Positions 22,267-30,628 are shown, counted from the stretch's first letter. The stretch: DNA of 32,725 nucleotides from Anaerobutyricum faecale (GCA_019119645.1 DWWR01000027.1:1-32725), one strand, 5' to 3'. Notes: generated by a model not told the origin, from the letters alone. A program made the numbers and translations.

Positions 22267-22623
22267 TATAAAATAACTAAGGGGACATAAAAAATAGAAA
22301 AAAGTCTGTAGATATTTTCACAAAAAAAGGGGTTCTTTTGTAATTTACCTAAATTGTGATGTATGGCAGTTCTTTTTTTGTTTATACTGCATGTTATGAT
22401 TGTCATTTCCATGGGGATGATAAGGAAGCGGCATGCAGTCTGCGGTATCGCGCGTAAGCCGCCGTCAGCAGAGAGAGGCGGACGGTGGAACTATAATACT
22501 AATCCAACATGCATCTACCAGCAGTGAATTGATCCGGTTATTTTTATTCTGTTATTCTATAACATGACAGCGGCTTTTCAGGAAGCTGTTTCATAACTTT
22601 TTAAAGAAAAGGAGAAGAATATT
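22267..22623 (+). ncRNA. Long structured 5' leader of ptsHI
   Basis: The gene-free stretch 22211-22623 is mostly leader. It contains a perfect ACTGCATG/CATGCAGT stem (22386-22393 with 22432-22439). This encloses an 11-pair TTGTCATTTCC/GGGGATGATAA hairpin (22400-22423). GC-rich GCGG/CCGC and CCGCC/GGCGG pairings lie in 22442-22482, and an ATGA-CAGC/GCTG-TTTCAT stem at 22564-22594 comes just before the ribosome-binding site. A second TATAAT (22491-22496) lacks a -35. No known riboswitch is recognised. Confidence 0.5.
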
Positions 22624-22887
22624 ATGGTATCACAAAAAATCACAATCAACAATCCACAGGGACTTCACATGAGACCAGCAGGTGTTTTTGCAAAAGGTGT
22701 TGCAAAGTTTGAGAGCGATGTAACAATCCACTTCAACGGCAAAGACATCAATGCAAAGAGCCTCCTCAATATTATCGGCGCATGTATCAAATGCGGTTCC
22801 GAGATCGAACTGGAATGTAACGGACCAGACGAAGAAGAAGCTTTAAAGACAGCTGTAGAATTAATCGAATCTGGTTTAGGAGAATAA
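22624..22887 (+). CDS. ptsH: Phosphocarrier protein HPr
   Basis: A general phosphotransferase-system carrier that passes phosphate from enzyme I to sugar-specific EIIA proteins. The 87-residue product has the phosphorylated His15 in NPQGLHMRPAG and Ser46 in NAKSLLN. Ser46 is the site used by HPr kinase in Firmicutes for catabolite repression through CcpA. ATG 22624 follows AAAGGAGAAG. It is followed 25 nt later by ptsI, and both share the strong upstream promoter and the terminator after ptsI. Confidence 0.97.
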   Translation: MVSQKITINNPQGLHMRPAGVFAKGVAKFESDVTIHFNGKDINAKSLLNIIGACIKCGSEIELECNGPDEEEALKTAVELIESGLGE

Positions 22888-22912
22888 TGTAAATAATATA
22901 GAGGTGGAAATC

Positions 22913-24619
22913 ATGTATACTGGTATTGGTGCATCTGCCGGGATTGGTATTGGTTCCGTAGTGATTGTGAAGGAACCATCTCTGGCATATGATAACGTTG
23001 CAGTAAGCGATATCGCTGCTGAAAAAGAACGTTTTAACAATGCACTGGAGAAATGTATTGCTAAGACGCAGGCTATGGCAGAAGACATGAAGACCCGCGT
23101 GGGGGAAAAAGAGGCAGAAATTTTAGAGGGACATGTCCTGCTGTTAATGGACCCGGAAATGACGAGTCAGATTAACGACAAGATTGAGAATGAAAAAATG
23201 TGTGCGGAGGCCGCTGTAGAGCAGGTCTGCGACATGTACGCACAGATGTTTTCCTCCATTGAAGATGAAATGTTCCAGCAGAGAGCAACAGACGTCTGTG
23301 ATATCAAAACACGACTTCTGAAGATCCTTCTTAATGTGGAAGATCTGGATCTGGCGGCTGTTCCGGCAGGAACAGTTCTTGTGGCGGAGGATCTGACGCC
23401 ATCTATGACTGCCGGTATTAATCCAGCCAACGTGGCCGGAGTGCTGACAGAGATTGGTGGAAAGACTTCCCACTCTGCAATTCTTGCAAGAGCTCTTGAG
23501 ATTCCTGCTGTACTGAGCATCGAAGGAATCGTAAGTAAGGTGGAAAATGGACAGACCGTTATTCTGGACGGTTCCACCGGTCAGGTTTTCCTGTCTCCGG
23601 ATGAGGCTACTCTTAAGGAATATACAGCCAAGAGAGAAGAATATCTGGCTGAGAAGGCTGCTCTTCAGGCCTTCGTCGGCAAACAGAGCGTTACAGCTGA
23701 CGGCCATGTGGTTGAGCTGTGCGCAAACATTGGTAAACCGGAAGACGCGTTGAAAGTTGTGGAATGTGACGGAGAAGGCGTAGGTCTCTTCCGTACAGAG
23801 TTCCTTTTCATGGATCGTCCGCAGGTTCCGACAGAAGACGAGCAGTTTGAAGCATATAAGAAGGTTGCTGAGACTTTGTCCGGCAAACCGGTGATCATCC
23901 GTACACTGGATATCGGCGGAGATAAAGAGATTCCATATCTTGGACTTGGCAAAGAGGAGAATCCTTTCCTTGGATTCCGTGCCATCCGTCTCTGTCTCAA
24001 GAGACCGGATCTGTACCGTCCGCAGTTAAGAGCTCTGCTTCGCGCGAGCGCTTACGGCGAGATTAAGATCATGGTTCCGATGATTTCCTGCGTGGATGAG
24101 CTTCGTGAAGTGAAGGCAATGATTGAGGAGATCAAAGCAGAACTTGACGAGAAAGGCATCCCGTACAATAAGGATATCAAGGTTGGTATCATGGTGGAGA
24201 CACCGGCGGCCAGCCTGATGGCAGATGCTTTCGCAAAAGAAGCAGATTTCTTCAGTATCGGTACCAATGACCTGACAGGATATACCATGGCGGTTGACCG
24301 TGGTAACCCGGATGTGGCTTATCTGTACTCTACCTATAACCCGGCAGTACTTCGCTCCATCGAGAGAGTGATCAAGGCCGGCAAGGCGGAAGGAACGATG
24401 GTTGGTATGTGTGGAGAGGCAGCAGCTGATCCTCTGCTGACACCATTGCTGCTTTCCTTCGGACTGGATGAGTTCAGTGTGAGCGCAACTTCCATTCTGG
24501 CCACCAGAAAGACCATTTCTCTCTGGACCATGGAAGAAGCCAATGCTGTGGCTGAAAAAGCAATGTCTCTGGTTACAGAAGCAGAAGTTAAAGCATATCT
24601 GGAATCAGTTGCAAAATAA
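22913..24619 (+). CDS. ptsI: PTS enzyme I (phosphoenolpyruvate-protein phosphotransferase)
   Basis: Takes phosphate from phosphoenolpyruvate and donates it to HPr; cytosolic dimer. The 568-residue product has the N-terminal HPr-binding helical domain, the phosphohistidine domain with GGKTSHSAILARA (His187), and the C-terminal PEP-binding barrel with GVGLFRTEFLFM, RTLDIGGDKEIPYL, FSIGTNDLTGYTMAVDR and GMCGEAAADP. Length is normal. ATG 22913 has GAGGTGG 5 nt upstream; GTG 22904 lies inside that site. Codon use is notably even and low in rare codons, as expected for a highly expressed gene. Confidence 0.97.
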   Translation: MYTGIGASAGIGIGSVVIVKEPSLAYDNVAVSDIAAEKERFNNALEKCIAKTQAMAEDMKTRVGEKEAEILEGHVLLLMDPEMTSQINDKIENEKMCAEAAVEQVCDMYAQMFSSIEDEMFQQRATDVCDIKTRLLKILLNVEDLDLAAVPAGTVLVAEDLTPSMTAGINPANVAGVLTEIGGKTSHSAILARALEIPAVLSIEGIVSKVENGQTVILDGSTGQVFLSPDEATLKEYTAKREEYLAEKAALQAFVGKQSVTADGHVVELCANIGKPEDALKVVECDGEGVGLFRTEFLFMDRPQVPTEDEQFEAYKKVAETLSGKPVIIRTLDIGGDKEIPYLGLGKEENPFLGFRAIRLCLKRPDLYRPQLRALLRASAYGEIKIMVPMISCVDELREVKAMIEEIKAELDEKGIPYNKDIKVGIMVETPAASLMADAFAKEADFFSIGTNDLTGYTMAVDRGNPDVAYLYSTYNPAVLRSIERVIKAGKAEGTMVGMCGEAAADPLLTPLLLSFGLDEFSVSATSILATRKTISLWTMEEANAVAEKAMSLVTEAEVKAYLESVAK

Positions 24620-24652
24620 AAATATATCAGAGATTATTCTGAAGCAAAGGAG

Positions 24653-24682
24653 AAAGGGTGTTTTTATAAACACCCTTTTTTT
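24653..24682 (+). terminator. ptsHI terminator
   Basis: AAAGGGTGTTT (24653-24663) pairs perfectly with AAACACCCTTT (24668-24678) around a 4-nt loop, with a run of seven T residues at 24676-24682. Confidence 0.92.
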
Positions 24683-24738
24683 CCGCACAGAGCACAAAGT
24701 GTCAGCTAGAAGACAGGCACCTGTAGAGGATGGAGATT

Positions 24739-26745
24739 ATGAGCGCAGAATTTAACGATGAACAGAAGAAAGCAATCACCCACAAAGACGGGCCGGCTAT
24801 GGTACTGGCCGGACCAGGGTCCGGGAAAACTCTGGTGATTACTTACCGGGTGAAGTGGCTCATAGAACAGGCAGGGGTGCATCCGTCGCAAATCCTTGTC
24901 ATCACGTTCACGAGAGCGGCAGCAAGAGAGATGCAGCAGCGTTTTGAAAAACTGATGGAGGGGCAGAATGTGCCGGTTATGTTTGGCACTTTTCATTCCG
25001 TCTTTTTTATGATTCTTCGTTATGCATACCGCTATACGGGGGCAAATATCGTCCGGGAGGAAGAGCAGCGAAGATACATAAAAGAGATGATTGACGAAAA
25101 GGAGCTGGAGATTGAGGATGAGACAGAATTTCTCACCGGTGTTCTCAATGAAATCAGTTATGTCAAAGGCGAGATGATGGATTTATCTCTGTACCACAGC
25201 AGCAACTGTGCCGATGAATTGTTTCGGGAACTCTATGAGGGATATGAAAAACAGCTCCGGAGCCGTCAGATGCTGGATTTCGACGATATGCTGGTTTTCT
25301 GTTATGAGCTGCTGAGGGACCGGCCGGATATTTTAAAGATGTGGCAGGAGCGCTTTTCTTATATTCTGGTGGATGAATTTCAGGATATCAACCGGATTCA
25401 GTATGAAATTGTGAAAATGCTGGCGGGAGAGAAGGCCAATCTGTTTATTGTCGGCGACGATGACCAGTCCATCTATCGTTTTCGGGGAGCCAAACCGGAA
25501 ATCATGCTGGGATTTGAGAAAGATTATCCGAAAGCAAAGCGGATGATTCTGAATATCAATTACAGATGCAGTCAGGAGATTGTGGACGGGGCAAGACGGC
25601 TCATCAGTCATAATACAAAACGGTTTGCCAAAGAACTCACGGCGGCCCGGGGAAGCCGGGTCCCCATTGTGTACCGGCAGTTTGACAATGTGGGTGCCGA
25701 GTGCGCCGATATTGTCAATGCGATCCGCTTTTATATGAAAAAGAAGATACCGCCGGAGCAGATGGCGGTGATTTTCCGGACTAACACGCAGCCAAGACTC
25801 CTGGCCGGGCGGCTGATGGAGTATAATATTCCCTTTCAGATGCGGGATGTGCTTCCTAACATTTTCGAACATTGGATTGCACGTAATATCATCACCTATC
25901 TGAAACTTGCCATGGGGAACAGAGACCGAAAACTTTTTCTCCAGATTATGAACCGGCCGAAACGGTACATTTCACGGAAAATGCTCACGGAGCCGGAGGT
26001 GGACCTGACGGCGCTCAAGCAGCAGACGTTTGGAAAAAGGTGGCTCTACGAAAAAGTCGACAAGCTGGAGATGGATTTATATTTATTGAAGAAGATGGAG
26101 CCCTATGCGGCCATCCAGTACATCAGAAACGGCATTGGTTATGAGGAATATCTTGCCGAGTACGCAGCTTTCAGGCGGATGAGTCCCGATGATCTGACAG
26201 AAATCCTTGATCAGATCCAGGAGAGTGCCAAAGGTTATCACACAACGGAAGAGTGGTTTGCCTATATTGAAAATTACGGGGAAGAATTGAAAAAGCAGAT
26301 CGAGGCAGGCCGGCGCATGGATAATAATGGAGTTACTCTCACCACCATGCACAGTGCCAAGGGCCTGGAATACGAAGTGGTTTTTGTGATGGATATGAAC
26401 GAGGGTGTTACCCCTCATAAGAAGGCGGTGAAAGATGCGGACCTGGAAGAAGAGCGCCGGCTCATGTACGTGGCTCTCACCCGGGCTAAAACCTACCTGT
26501 TTCTGTATTCAGTGAAGGAAATGTATCAAAAAGAAGCGAAGCCTTCCCGGTATCTGGCGGAAATCCGTTACGATACACAGTCTTTCCAGGCAGGACAGCG
26601 CATTAAACATAAGAAATACGGGGAAGGAACCATCGTTGGCGTAGACGGCGATAAAATTACTCTGCGGTTTGATAAAAACCCCCGCACAAAAATGTTTTCC
26701 CTGCGTTTTTTGACAGAACAGGGGCTGATCTCGACGGTTTCCTGA
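24739..26745 (+). CDS. pcrA: UvrD/PcrA-type superfamily 1 DNA helicase
   Basis: An ATP-dependent 3'-5' DNA helicase of the UvrD/Rep group acting in repair and replication. The 668-residue product has the Q motif FNDEQKKAI, Walker A AGPGSGKT, motif Ia TFTRAAAREM, Walker B VDEFQDIN, motif III GDDDQSIYRFRGA, motif IV INYRCS, motif V TTMHSAKGLEYEVVFV and motif VI EERRLMYVALTRAK. A C-terminal tudor-like IKHKKYGEGTIVGV segment follows. It is shorter than typical PcrA (about 720-740), so it may be a compact paralogue rather than the main PcrA. ATG 24739 has AGAGG at good spacing; ATG 24730 is possible. It follows the ptsHI terminator. Confidence 0.9.
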   Translation: MSAEFNDEQKKAITHKDGPAMVLAGPGSGKTLVITYRVKWLIEQAGVHPSQILVITFTRAAAREMQQRFEKLMEGQNVPVMFGTFHSVFFMILRYAYRYTGANIVREEEQRRYIKEMIDEKELEIEDETEFLTGVLNEISYVKGEMMDLSLYHSSNCADELFRELYEGYEKQLRSRQMLDFDDMLVFCYELLRDRPDILKMWQERFSYILVDEFQDINRIQYEIVKMLAGEKANLFIVGDDDQSIYRFRGAKPEIMLGFEKDYPKAKRMILNINYRCSQEIVDGARRLISHNTKRFAKELTAARGSRVPIVYRQFDNVGAECADIVNAIRFYMKKKIPPEQMAVIFRTNTQPRLLAGRLMEYNIPFQMRDVLPNIFEHWIARNIITYLKLAMGNRDRKLFLQIMNRPKRYISRKMLTEPEVDLTALKQQTFGKRWLYEKVDKLEMDLYLLKKMEPYAAIQYIRNGIGYEEYLAEYAAFRRMSPDDLTEILDQIQESAKGYHTTEEWFAYIENYGEELKKQIEAGRRMDNNGVTLTTMHSAKGLEYEVVFVMDMNEGVTPHKKAVKDADLEEERRLMYVALTRAKTYLFLYSVKEMYQKEAKPSRYLAEIRYDTQSFQAGQRIKHKKYGEGTIVGVDGDKITLRFDKNPRTKMFSLRFLTEQGLISTVS

Positions 26746-26788
26746 AAGGAAGTTTAAAGAAATCATCTTCCACAAGGGATGGCATTTA

Positions 26789-26797
26789 TGATACAAT
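26789..26797 (+). promoter_or_regulatory. Candidate extended -10 promoter of uppP
   Basis: TG at 26789-26790 followed after one base by TACAAT (26792-26797). No good -35 is visible. It lies about 50 nt before uppP. Confidence 0.35.
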
Positions 26798-26844
26798 AAA
26801 CTGTATTTTTGAGAATAGTATCATTACAGGAGGTACGTAACAAA

Positions 26845-27666
26845 ATGATTTTGGAAATGTTAAAGGTAATTTTGCTGGGTATTGTGGAGGGTATCACGGA
26901 ATGGCTCCCGATCAGCTCCACGGGACATATGATTCTGGTGGATGAGTTTATCAAGCTCAATGTGTCCGATGCATTTAAGGAAATGTTTCTGGTGGTCATT
27001 CAGCTGGGCGCTATTCTGGCCGTCTGTATTTTATATTTTCATAAGCTGAATCCCTTTAGTCCCAAAAAGACGCCGGTGGAGAAGAAAGAGACCTTCCGGC
27101 TGTGGGGCAAGGTCATTGTGGGCTGTCTGCCGGCGGCCATCATCGGTCTGCCCTTCAATGATCAGATTGACGCCTTATTCTACAATCCGCAGACGGTGGC
27201 ATTTACTTTGATTCTGTATGGTATTTTATTTATCGTGGTGGAAAACTACAACAAAAAGCGGACGCCGACCATGACCACTCTGGAGTCGGTGAGTGTTAAG
27301 ACTGCTTTTCTCATCGGATGTTTCCAGATTCTTGCACTGATTCCGGGAACTTCCCGTTCCGGCGCCACCATCCTCGGCGCGGTACTGATTGGAACATCCC
27401 GTTATGTGGCAGCGGAATATTCCTTCTTCCTTTCCATCCCGGTGATGTTCGGAGCCAGCCTGTTAAAGATGGTAAAATTTGGTTTTCATTATACAGGATA
27501 TGAGGTGGCAGTGCTTCTGGTCGGTATGGTGGTAGCCTTCGTGGTATCCATTCTGGCCATCAAGTTCCTGCTGAATTATGTGAAGAAAAATGACTTCAAA
27601 GCCTTTGGCGTATACCGGATCGTGCTTGGTATACTGGTGGCAGGATACTTCCTGCTGGCACGATGA
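26845..27666 (+). CDS. uppP: Undecaprenyl-diphosphatase UppP (BacA)
   Basis: Dephosphorylates undecaprenyl pyrophosphate so the lipid carrier can be reused for wall synthesis; also associated with bacitracin resistance. The 273-residue integral membrane protein has the two signature segments EGITEWLPISSTGHMIL near the N-terminus and PGTSRSGATI in the middle, with about eight hydrophobic helices. ATG 26845 follows AGGAGG at 26828-26833; the open frame upstream to 26809 is not family-like. The stop overlaps the next gene by ATGA. Confidence 0.96.
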   Translation: MILEMLKVILLGIVEGITEWLPISSTGHMILVDEFIKLNVSDAFKEMFLVVIQLGAILAVCILYFHKLNPFSPKKTPVEKKETFRLWGKVIVGCLPAAIIGLPFNDQIDALFYNPQTVAFTLILYGILFIVVENYNKKRTPTMTTLESVSVKTAFLIGCFQILALIPGTSRSGATILGAVLIGTSRYVAAEYSFFLSIPVMFGASLLKMVKFGFHYTGYEVAVLLVGMVVAFVVSILAIKFLLNYVKKNDFKAFGVYRIVLGILVAGYFLLAR

Positions 27667-28439
27667 AACGTTTTGCGATCACCGGCTGGTGTCAGATGAG
27701 AATCCGGCAGATGCTGGCGGAGGAACCGGAAACCGGAAAAGATGTCAAAGAGTCATGTAGTTCTTCCCGGCGGTTTATCGACGCCACCGCAGGCACCGGA
27801 AAGGATACCCTCTTTCTCTGCGATCTTCTGGGAGAGAGCGGAGGAGAGATTCTGTCCATGGATATCCAGGAGATGGCGCTGGAGAAAACAGAGGCCCGTC
27901 TCATGAAAAGCGGCTATGAGGAGTGCCCGGCGGAACGTCCGTTGATTAAAGGTTATGAAGCAGGGCCGGCGGAACGTCCGGCTGCCGTTGGAGATGACGA
28001 TGACAAAAAGAATCCGGATGAAGATGCTGCCGGCGGCAGCATGGGAAGAGAAGAATGGGCGTTTTTGACAGATGTATCCGGCAGAAAGCAGGTGCGTCTG
28101 ATTCTGGGCAGCCATGAACACATGGATGCATACTTCCCGGCGAGATCCGTGGATCTGATCATGTTTAATCTGGGCTATCTGCCCGGCGGTGATCATGCTC
28201 TGGCCACGAAGCCTGCCACGACCCTTCCGGCGCTGGAGAAAGCGCTGGCGCTTTTAAAAACCGGCGGTCTGCTGTCTCTGATGATCTACAGTGGCGGAGA
28301 CTCCGGATTTGAAGAGAAAGAACAGGTGATGGCCTGGCTGAAAGGACTCGATCCAGAGAGGTATATGGTGCTGATTGAGTCGTTTTATAACCGGCCGAAT
28401 AACCCGCCGCTCCCGGTATTTATAAAAAAGATGCTGTAG
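27663..28439 (+). CDS. mnmM: MnmM-like SAM methyltransferase (YtqB family) with insertion
   Basis: A class I methyltransferase of the family once called putative rRNA methylase. Its B. subtilis member MnmM (YtqB) methylates the wobble-uridine aminomethyl group in certain tRNAs. The 258-residue product has motif I FIDATAGTGKDTLFL (about 38-52), SMDIQEMALEKT, SHEHM, and the family hallmark MFNLGYLPGGDH followed by TKPATT and a C-terminal FYNRPNNPPLPVFIKK. The family usually has about 185-200 residues. The excess is a polar insertion at about residues 84-143 that contains a tandem repeat. ATG 27663 overlaps the uppP stop, so the two genes are coupled. Conserved motifs are intact. Confidence 0.88.
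   Translation: MKRFAITGWCQMRIRQMLAEEPETGKDVKESCSSSRRFIDATAGTGKDTLFLCDLLGESGGEILSMDIQEMALEKTEARLMKSGYEECPAERPLIKGYEAGPAERPAAVGDDDDKKNPDEDAAGGSMGREEWAFLTDVSGRKQVRLILGSHEHMDAYFPARSVDLIMFNLGYLPGGDHALATKPATTLPALEKALALLKTGGLLSLMIYSGGDSGFEEKEQVMAWLKGLDPERYMVLIESFYNRPNNPPLPVFIKKML
27912..27980 (+). repeat. In-frame tandem repeat inside the methyltransferase gene
   Basis: Two 30-nt units (27912-27941 and 27951-27980) with a 39-nt period both encode GYE-x-x-PAERP. They share GCCGGCGGAACGTCCG-like sequence in full (CCGGCGGAACGTCCG is identical). They form the start of the family-atypical insertion. Confidence 0.8.
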
Positions 28440-28528
28440 CATCGGCAGGAAATGACAGGAGTGCGGATATAGCAAGTCGCTGCAGGAGCAGGACATATCA
28501 GAATAAAAGTTACTTAAAAGTATGAAAG

Positions 28529-28548
28529 TTTGGAAGTAAACTTCCAAA
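28529..28548. promoter_or_regulatory. Palindromic operator-like site upstream of pyrK
   Basis: TTTGGAAGTAAACTTCCAAA: 9-nt perfect arms around a central AA. The core GGAA-GTAAAC-TTCC matches the sites around the XRE-gene promoter at 30566 and 30613, except that those have one extra A and T. It lies 60 nt before pyrK. It could equally form an RNA hairpin. Confidence 0.6.
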
Positions 28549-28559
28549 TCTATCATGAG

Positions 28560-28578
28560 TGACGCAGCAAGTGCGTCA
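28560..28578 (+). other. Hairpin before pyrK
   Basis: TGACGCA and TGCGTCA pair perfectly around GCAAG, ending 16 nt before the pyrK ribosome-binding site. No T-run and no recognisable PyrR-binding sequence. Confidence 0.6.
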
Positions 28579-28607
28579 GACAGAGGAAAAAATGGAGGTA
28601 CATGCAT

Positions 28608-29369
28608 ATGGTGAAAGAGAGGGCAGTTATTGTCAGCCAGAAATGCATCGGCACAGATATTTATGACATGGTGCTGTCGTTTCCAAGGGGAGCGAAAGAG
28701 GCAAAGCCGGGACAGTTTATTGCCATGTATTGTGAGGACGGCACAAAACTTTTGCCGCGTCCTATCAGTATCTGCGGCATTGATGCTGAAAACGGAACCC
28801 TTCGGGTGGTTTACCGGATTGCCGGCGAGGGAACCCGCCTGTTTTCTGAGATGAAAGAAGGAGATTCTCTGGAGGTGCTGGGACCGCTGGGAAATGGTTT
28901 TACCATGAAAGAAGAGAAAGCGATCATCGTGGGCGGCGGTATCGGAATTCCACCGATGCTGGAGCTGGCAAAGCAGCTTTCCTGTGAAAAAACAGTGGTT
29001 CTCGGTTACCGGGATGAATTATTCCTGAAAGAGGAGTTCGATGCCTGCACCGATGTGGTCGTTGCCACGGAGGACGGCAGCTGCGGTACAAAAGGAACCG
29101 TGATCGACGCCATCAATGAGGCGAATGTGGATGGCGCAGTGATTTATGCCTGCGGCCCGATGCCGATGTTAAAAGCGCTGGCCGAGTACGCCGAAGCCCA
29201 TGATATGGAAGCACAGATTTCTCTGGAAGAGAGGATGGCCTGCGGAATCGGTGCCTGTCTTGGCTGCATCTGCAAAACAAAGAAAAAAGATCATCACACC
29301 AACGTGAACAACCAGCGCATCTGCAAAGATGGCCCGGTATTTGATGCAAAGGAGGTCGTATTTTCATGA
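28608..29369 (+). CDS. pyrK: Dihydroorotate dehydrogenase B electron-transfer subunit PyrK
   Basis: Passes electrons between PyrD and NAD+ through FAD and a [2Fe-2S] cluster in pyrimidine synthesis. The 253-residue product has the ferredoxin-reductase-like FAD motif RPISICG, the NAD-binding GGGIGIPPMLELA, and the cluster cysteines C212, C217, C220 and C239 (CGIGACLGCIC and RICKDGPVF). ATG 28608 is 9 nt after GGAGG; ATG 28602 is closer than ideal. The stop overlaps pyrD by ATGA. The upstream gap carries a palindrome and a hairpin. Confidence 0.94.
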   Translation: MVKERAVIVSQKCIGTDIYDMVLSFPRGAKEAKPGQFIAMYCEDGTKLLPRPISICGIDAENGTLRVVYRIAGEGTRLFSEMKEGDSLEVLGPLGNGFTMKEEKAIIVGGGIGIPPMLELAKQLSCEKTVVLGYRDELFLKEEFDACTDVVVATEDGSCGTKGTVIDAINEANVDGAVIYACGPMPMLKALAEYAEAHDMEAQISLEERMACGIGACLGCICKTKKKDHHTNVNNQRICKDGPVFDAKEVVFS

Positions 29370-30265
29370 ATTTAGAAGTGAAACTGGCAGGAGTTACCTT
29401 TAAGAACCCTGTGACAACCGCTTCCGGAACCTTTGGCTCCGGCGCGGAATATGAAGAATTTGTCGACCTCTCCGCCCTGGGAGCCGTGACTACCAAAGGC
29501 GTTGCCAACGTACCGTGGGAGGGTAATCCGACTCCGCGGATCGCCGAGACCTACGGCGGCATGTTAAACGCTGTCGGTCTGCAGAATCCGGGCATTGAGC
29601 TGTTCTGTGAGAGAGATATCCCGCACCTGAAAGAAAAAAATGCGTCCATCATCGTCAATGTCTGCGGCCGCACCGTGGAAGACTATGTGGAGGTGGTGGA
29701 GCGTCTCTCCGACGAGCCGGTGGACCTGTTGGAGATCAACGTCTCCTGCCCGAACGTAAAAGCCGGAGGCATCGCCTTCGGACAGAATCCGGATGCTCTT
29801 TATGACATCACAAAGGCCATCAAGGCCAAAGCAAAGCAGCCGATTGTCATGAAGTTAAGCCCTAACGTCACGGACATCACAGAGATGGCAAAAGCAGCGG
29901 AGGCCGGCGGCAGCGACGCCCTCTCCCTCATTAATACCATCACCGGTATGAAGATTGACATTCACCGGCGGAAATTTGTTCTGGCCAACCAGACCGGCGG
30001 CATGTCCGGTCCGGCCATCAAACCAGTGGCAGTCCGTATGATCTACCAGGTACACAAAGCATGCAGCCTGCCGATCATCGGAATGGGCGGCGTCATGACC
30101 GGCGAGGATGCCATCGAACTGATGATGGCAGGCGCCACCATGGTGGCGGTCGGTACCGCAAACTTCCACAATCCGCGGGCAACCATGGATGTGCTGGACG
30201 GTATCAAGGCCTACATGGAGCGCTATCATATCGAAGATATCAATGAGATTATCGGGTGTATGTAG
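29366..30265 (+). CDS. pyrD: Dihydroorotate dehydrogenase, class 1B catalytic subunit
   Basis: Oxidises dihydroorotate to orotate with FMN, using PyrK to pass electrons to NAD+. The 299-residue product has TTASGTFGSG, TTKGVANVPWEGNPTPR, NAVGLQNPG, EINVSCPNVKAGG with the catalytic base Cys128 (Cys is typical of class 1), KLSPNVTDI and the FMN-phosphate GMGGVMTGEDAIE and GTANF segments. It overlaps the pyrK stop, so the two subunits are co-translated. No other pyr gene follows; a large terminator hairpin ends the unit at 30402-30488. Confidence 0.96.
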   Translation: MNLEVKLAGVTFKNPVTTASGTFGSGAEYEEFVDLSALGAVTTKGVANVPWEGNPTPRIAETYGGMLNAVGLQNPGIELFCERDIPHLKEKNASIIVNVCGRTVEDYVEVVERLSDEPVDLLEINVSCPNVKAGGIAFGQNPDALYDITKAIKAKAKQPIVMKLSPNVTDITEMAKAAEAGGSDALSLINTITGMKIDIHRRKFVLANQTGGMSGPAIKPVAVRMIYQVHKACSLPIIGMGGVMTGEDAIELMMAGATMVAVGTANFHNPRATMDVLDGIKAYMERYHIEDINEIIGCM

Positions 30266-30401
30266 GCGGATACCAGAGCATCAGACATCAAAGTAACAAA
30301 TGTCAATAGACGGTGAGGGTATACGATGCCAAACCGGGAATAGCCGGGAAAATGTAATGGATGTCCAAATCACTGATGGCTGATAATTTAATATATTAAT
30401 G

Positions 30402-30488
30402 AAAAAGACATGGCAGATGAAATGGTTCTTCCTGCGTCAGATGGCTGATCTGATTGTACGGGGGAAGAACGGATGCCATGTCTTTTTT
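30402..30488 (+). terminator. Very long terminator hairpin after pyrD
   Basis: Three stacked stems: AAAAAGACATGGCA (30402-30415) with TGCCATGTCTTTTT (30474-30487), GTTCTTCC (30425-30432) with GGAAGAAC (30463-30470), and an inner TCAGAT/ATCTGA. Six T residues follow. The near-symmetric A- and T-tracts suggest it could terminate in both directions. The rest of 30266-30777 contains promoter, operators and no convincing gene. Confidence 0.8.
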
Positions 30489-30565
30489 GTGAGGTTATAC
30501 ATATAGGAGAAAGGGGAAACGTTCTTATGAAAAACGTCAGGCGGCCAGAACAAAGAGTCTCTTAT

Positions 30566-30578
30566 GGAAAGTAAACTT
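30566..30578. promoter_or_regulatory. Operator-like half/partial site over the -35 of the XRE promoter
   Basis: GGAAAGTAAACTT repeats 13 nt of the full palindrome at 30613 and runs into the -35 TTGACA. Binding here should block RNA polymerase. Confidence 0.6.
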
Positions 30579-30604
30579 GACATTTCTTCATAATCCTGTA
30601 TAAT
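30577..30604 (+). promoter_or_regulatory. Near-consensus promoter of the XRE regulator unit
   Basis: Perfect TTGACA (30577-30582), a 16-nt spacer and perfect TATAAT (30599-30604). The leader of about 165 nt has weak stems, including TCGAT/ATCGA near 30680 and CTGTG/CACAG near 30709-30726. Confidence 0.85.
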
Positions 30605-30612
30605 GAAAATAT

Positions 30613-30628
30613 GGAAAGTAAACTTTCC
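30613..30628. promoter_or_regulatory. Palindromic operator-like site at the XRE transcription start
   Basis: GGAAAGTAAACTTTCC: 7-nt arms around AA, just downstream of the -10, 47 bp from the upstream partial copy. The arrangement is typical of autorepression by a dimeric helix-turn-helix protein. Confidence 0.7.

Noticed and set aside
22480..22496. Second promoter at TATAAT (22491-22496) before ptsH
   Set aside because: A perfect -10, but no -35 and no TG extension at the right distance; kept only as a possibility that would shorten the leader.
30527..30574. 15-codon frame (MKNVRRPEQR...) behind AGGAGAAAGGGG, ending inside the upstream operator copy
   Set aside because: It is upstream of the mapped promoter, right after a terminator, and too short to support without conservation data.
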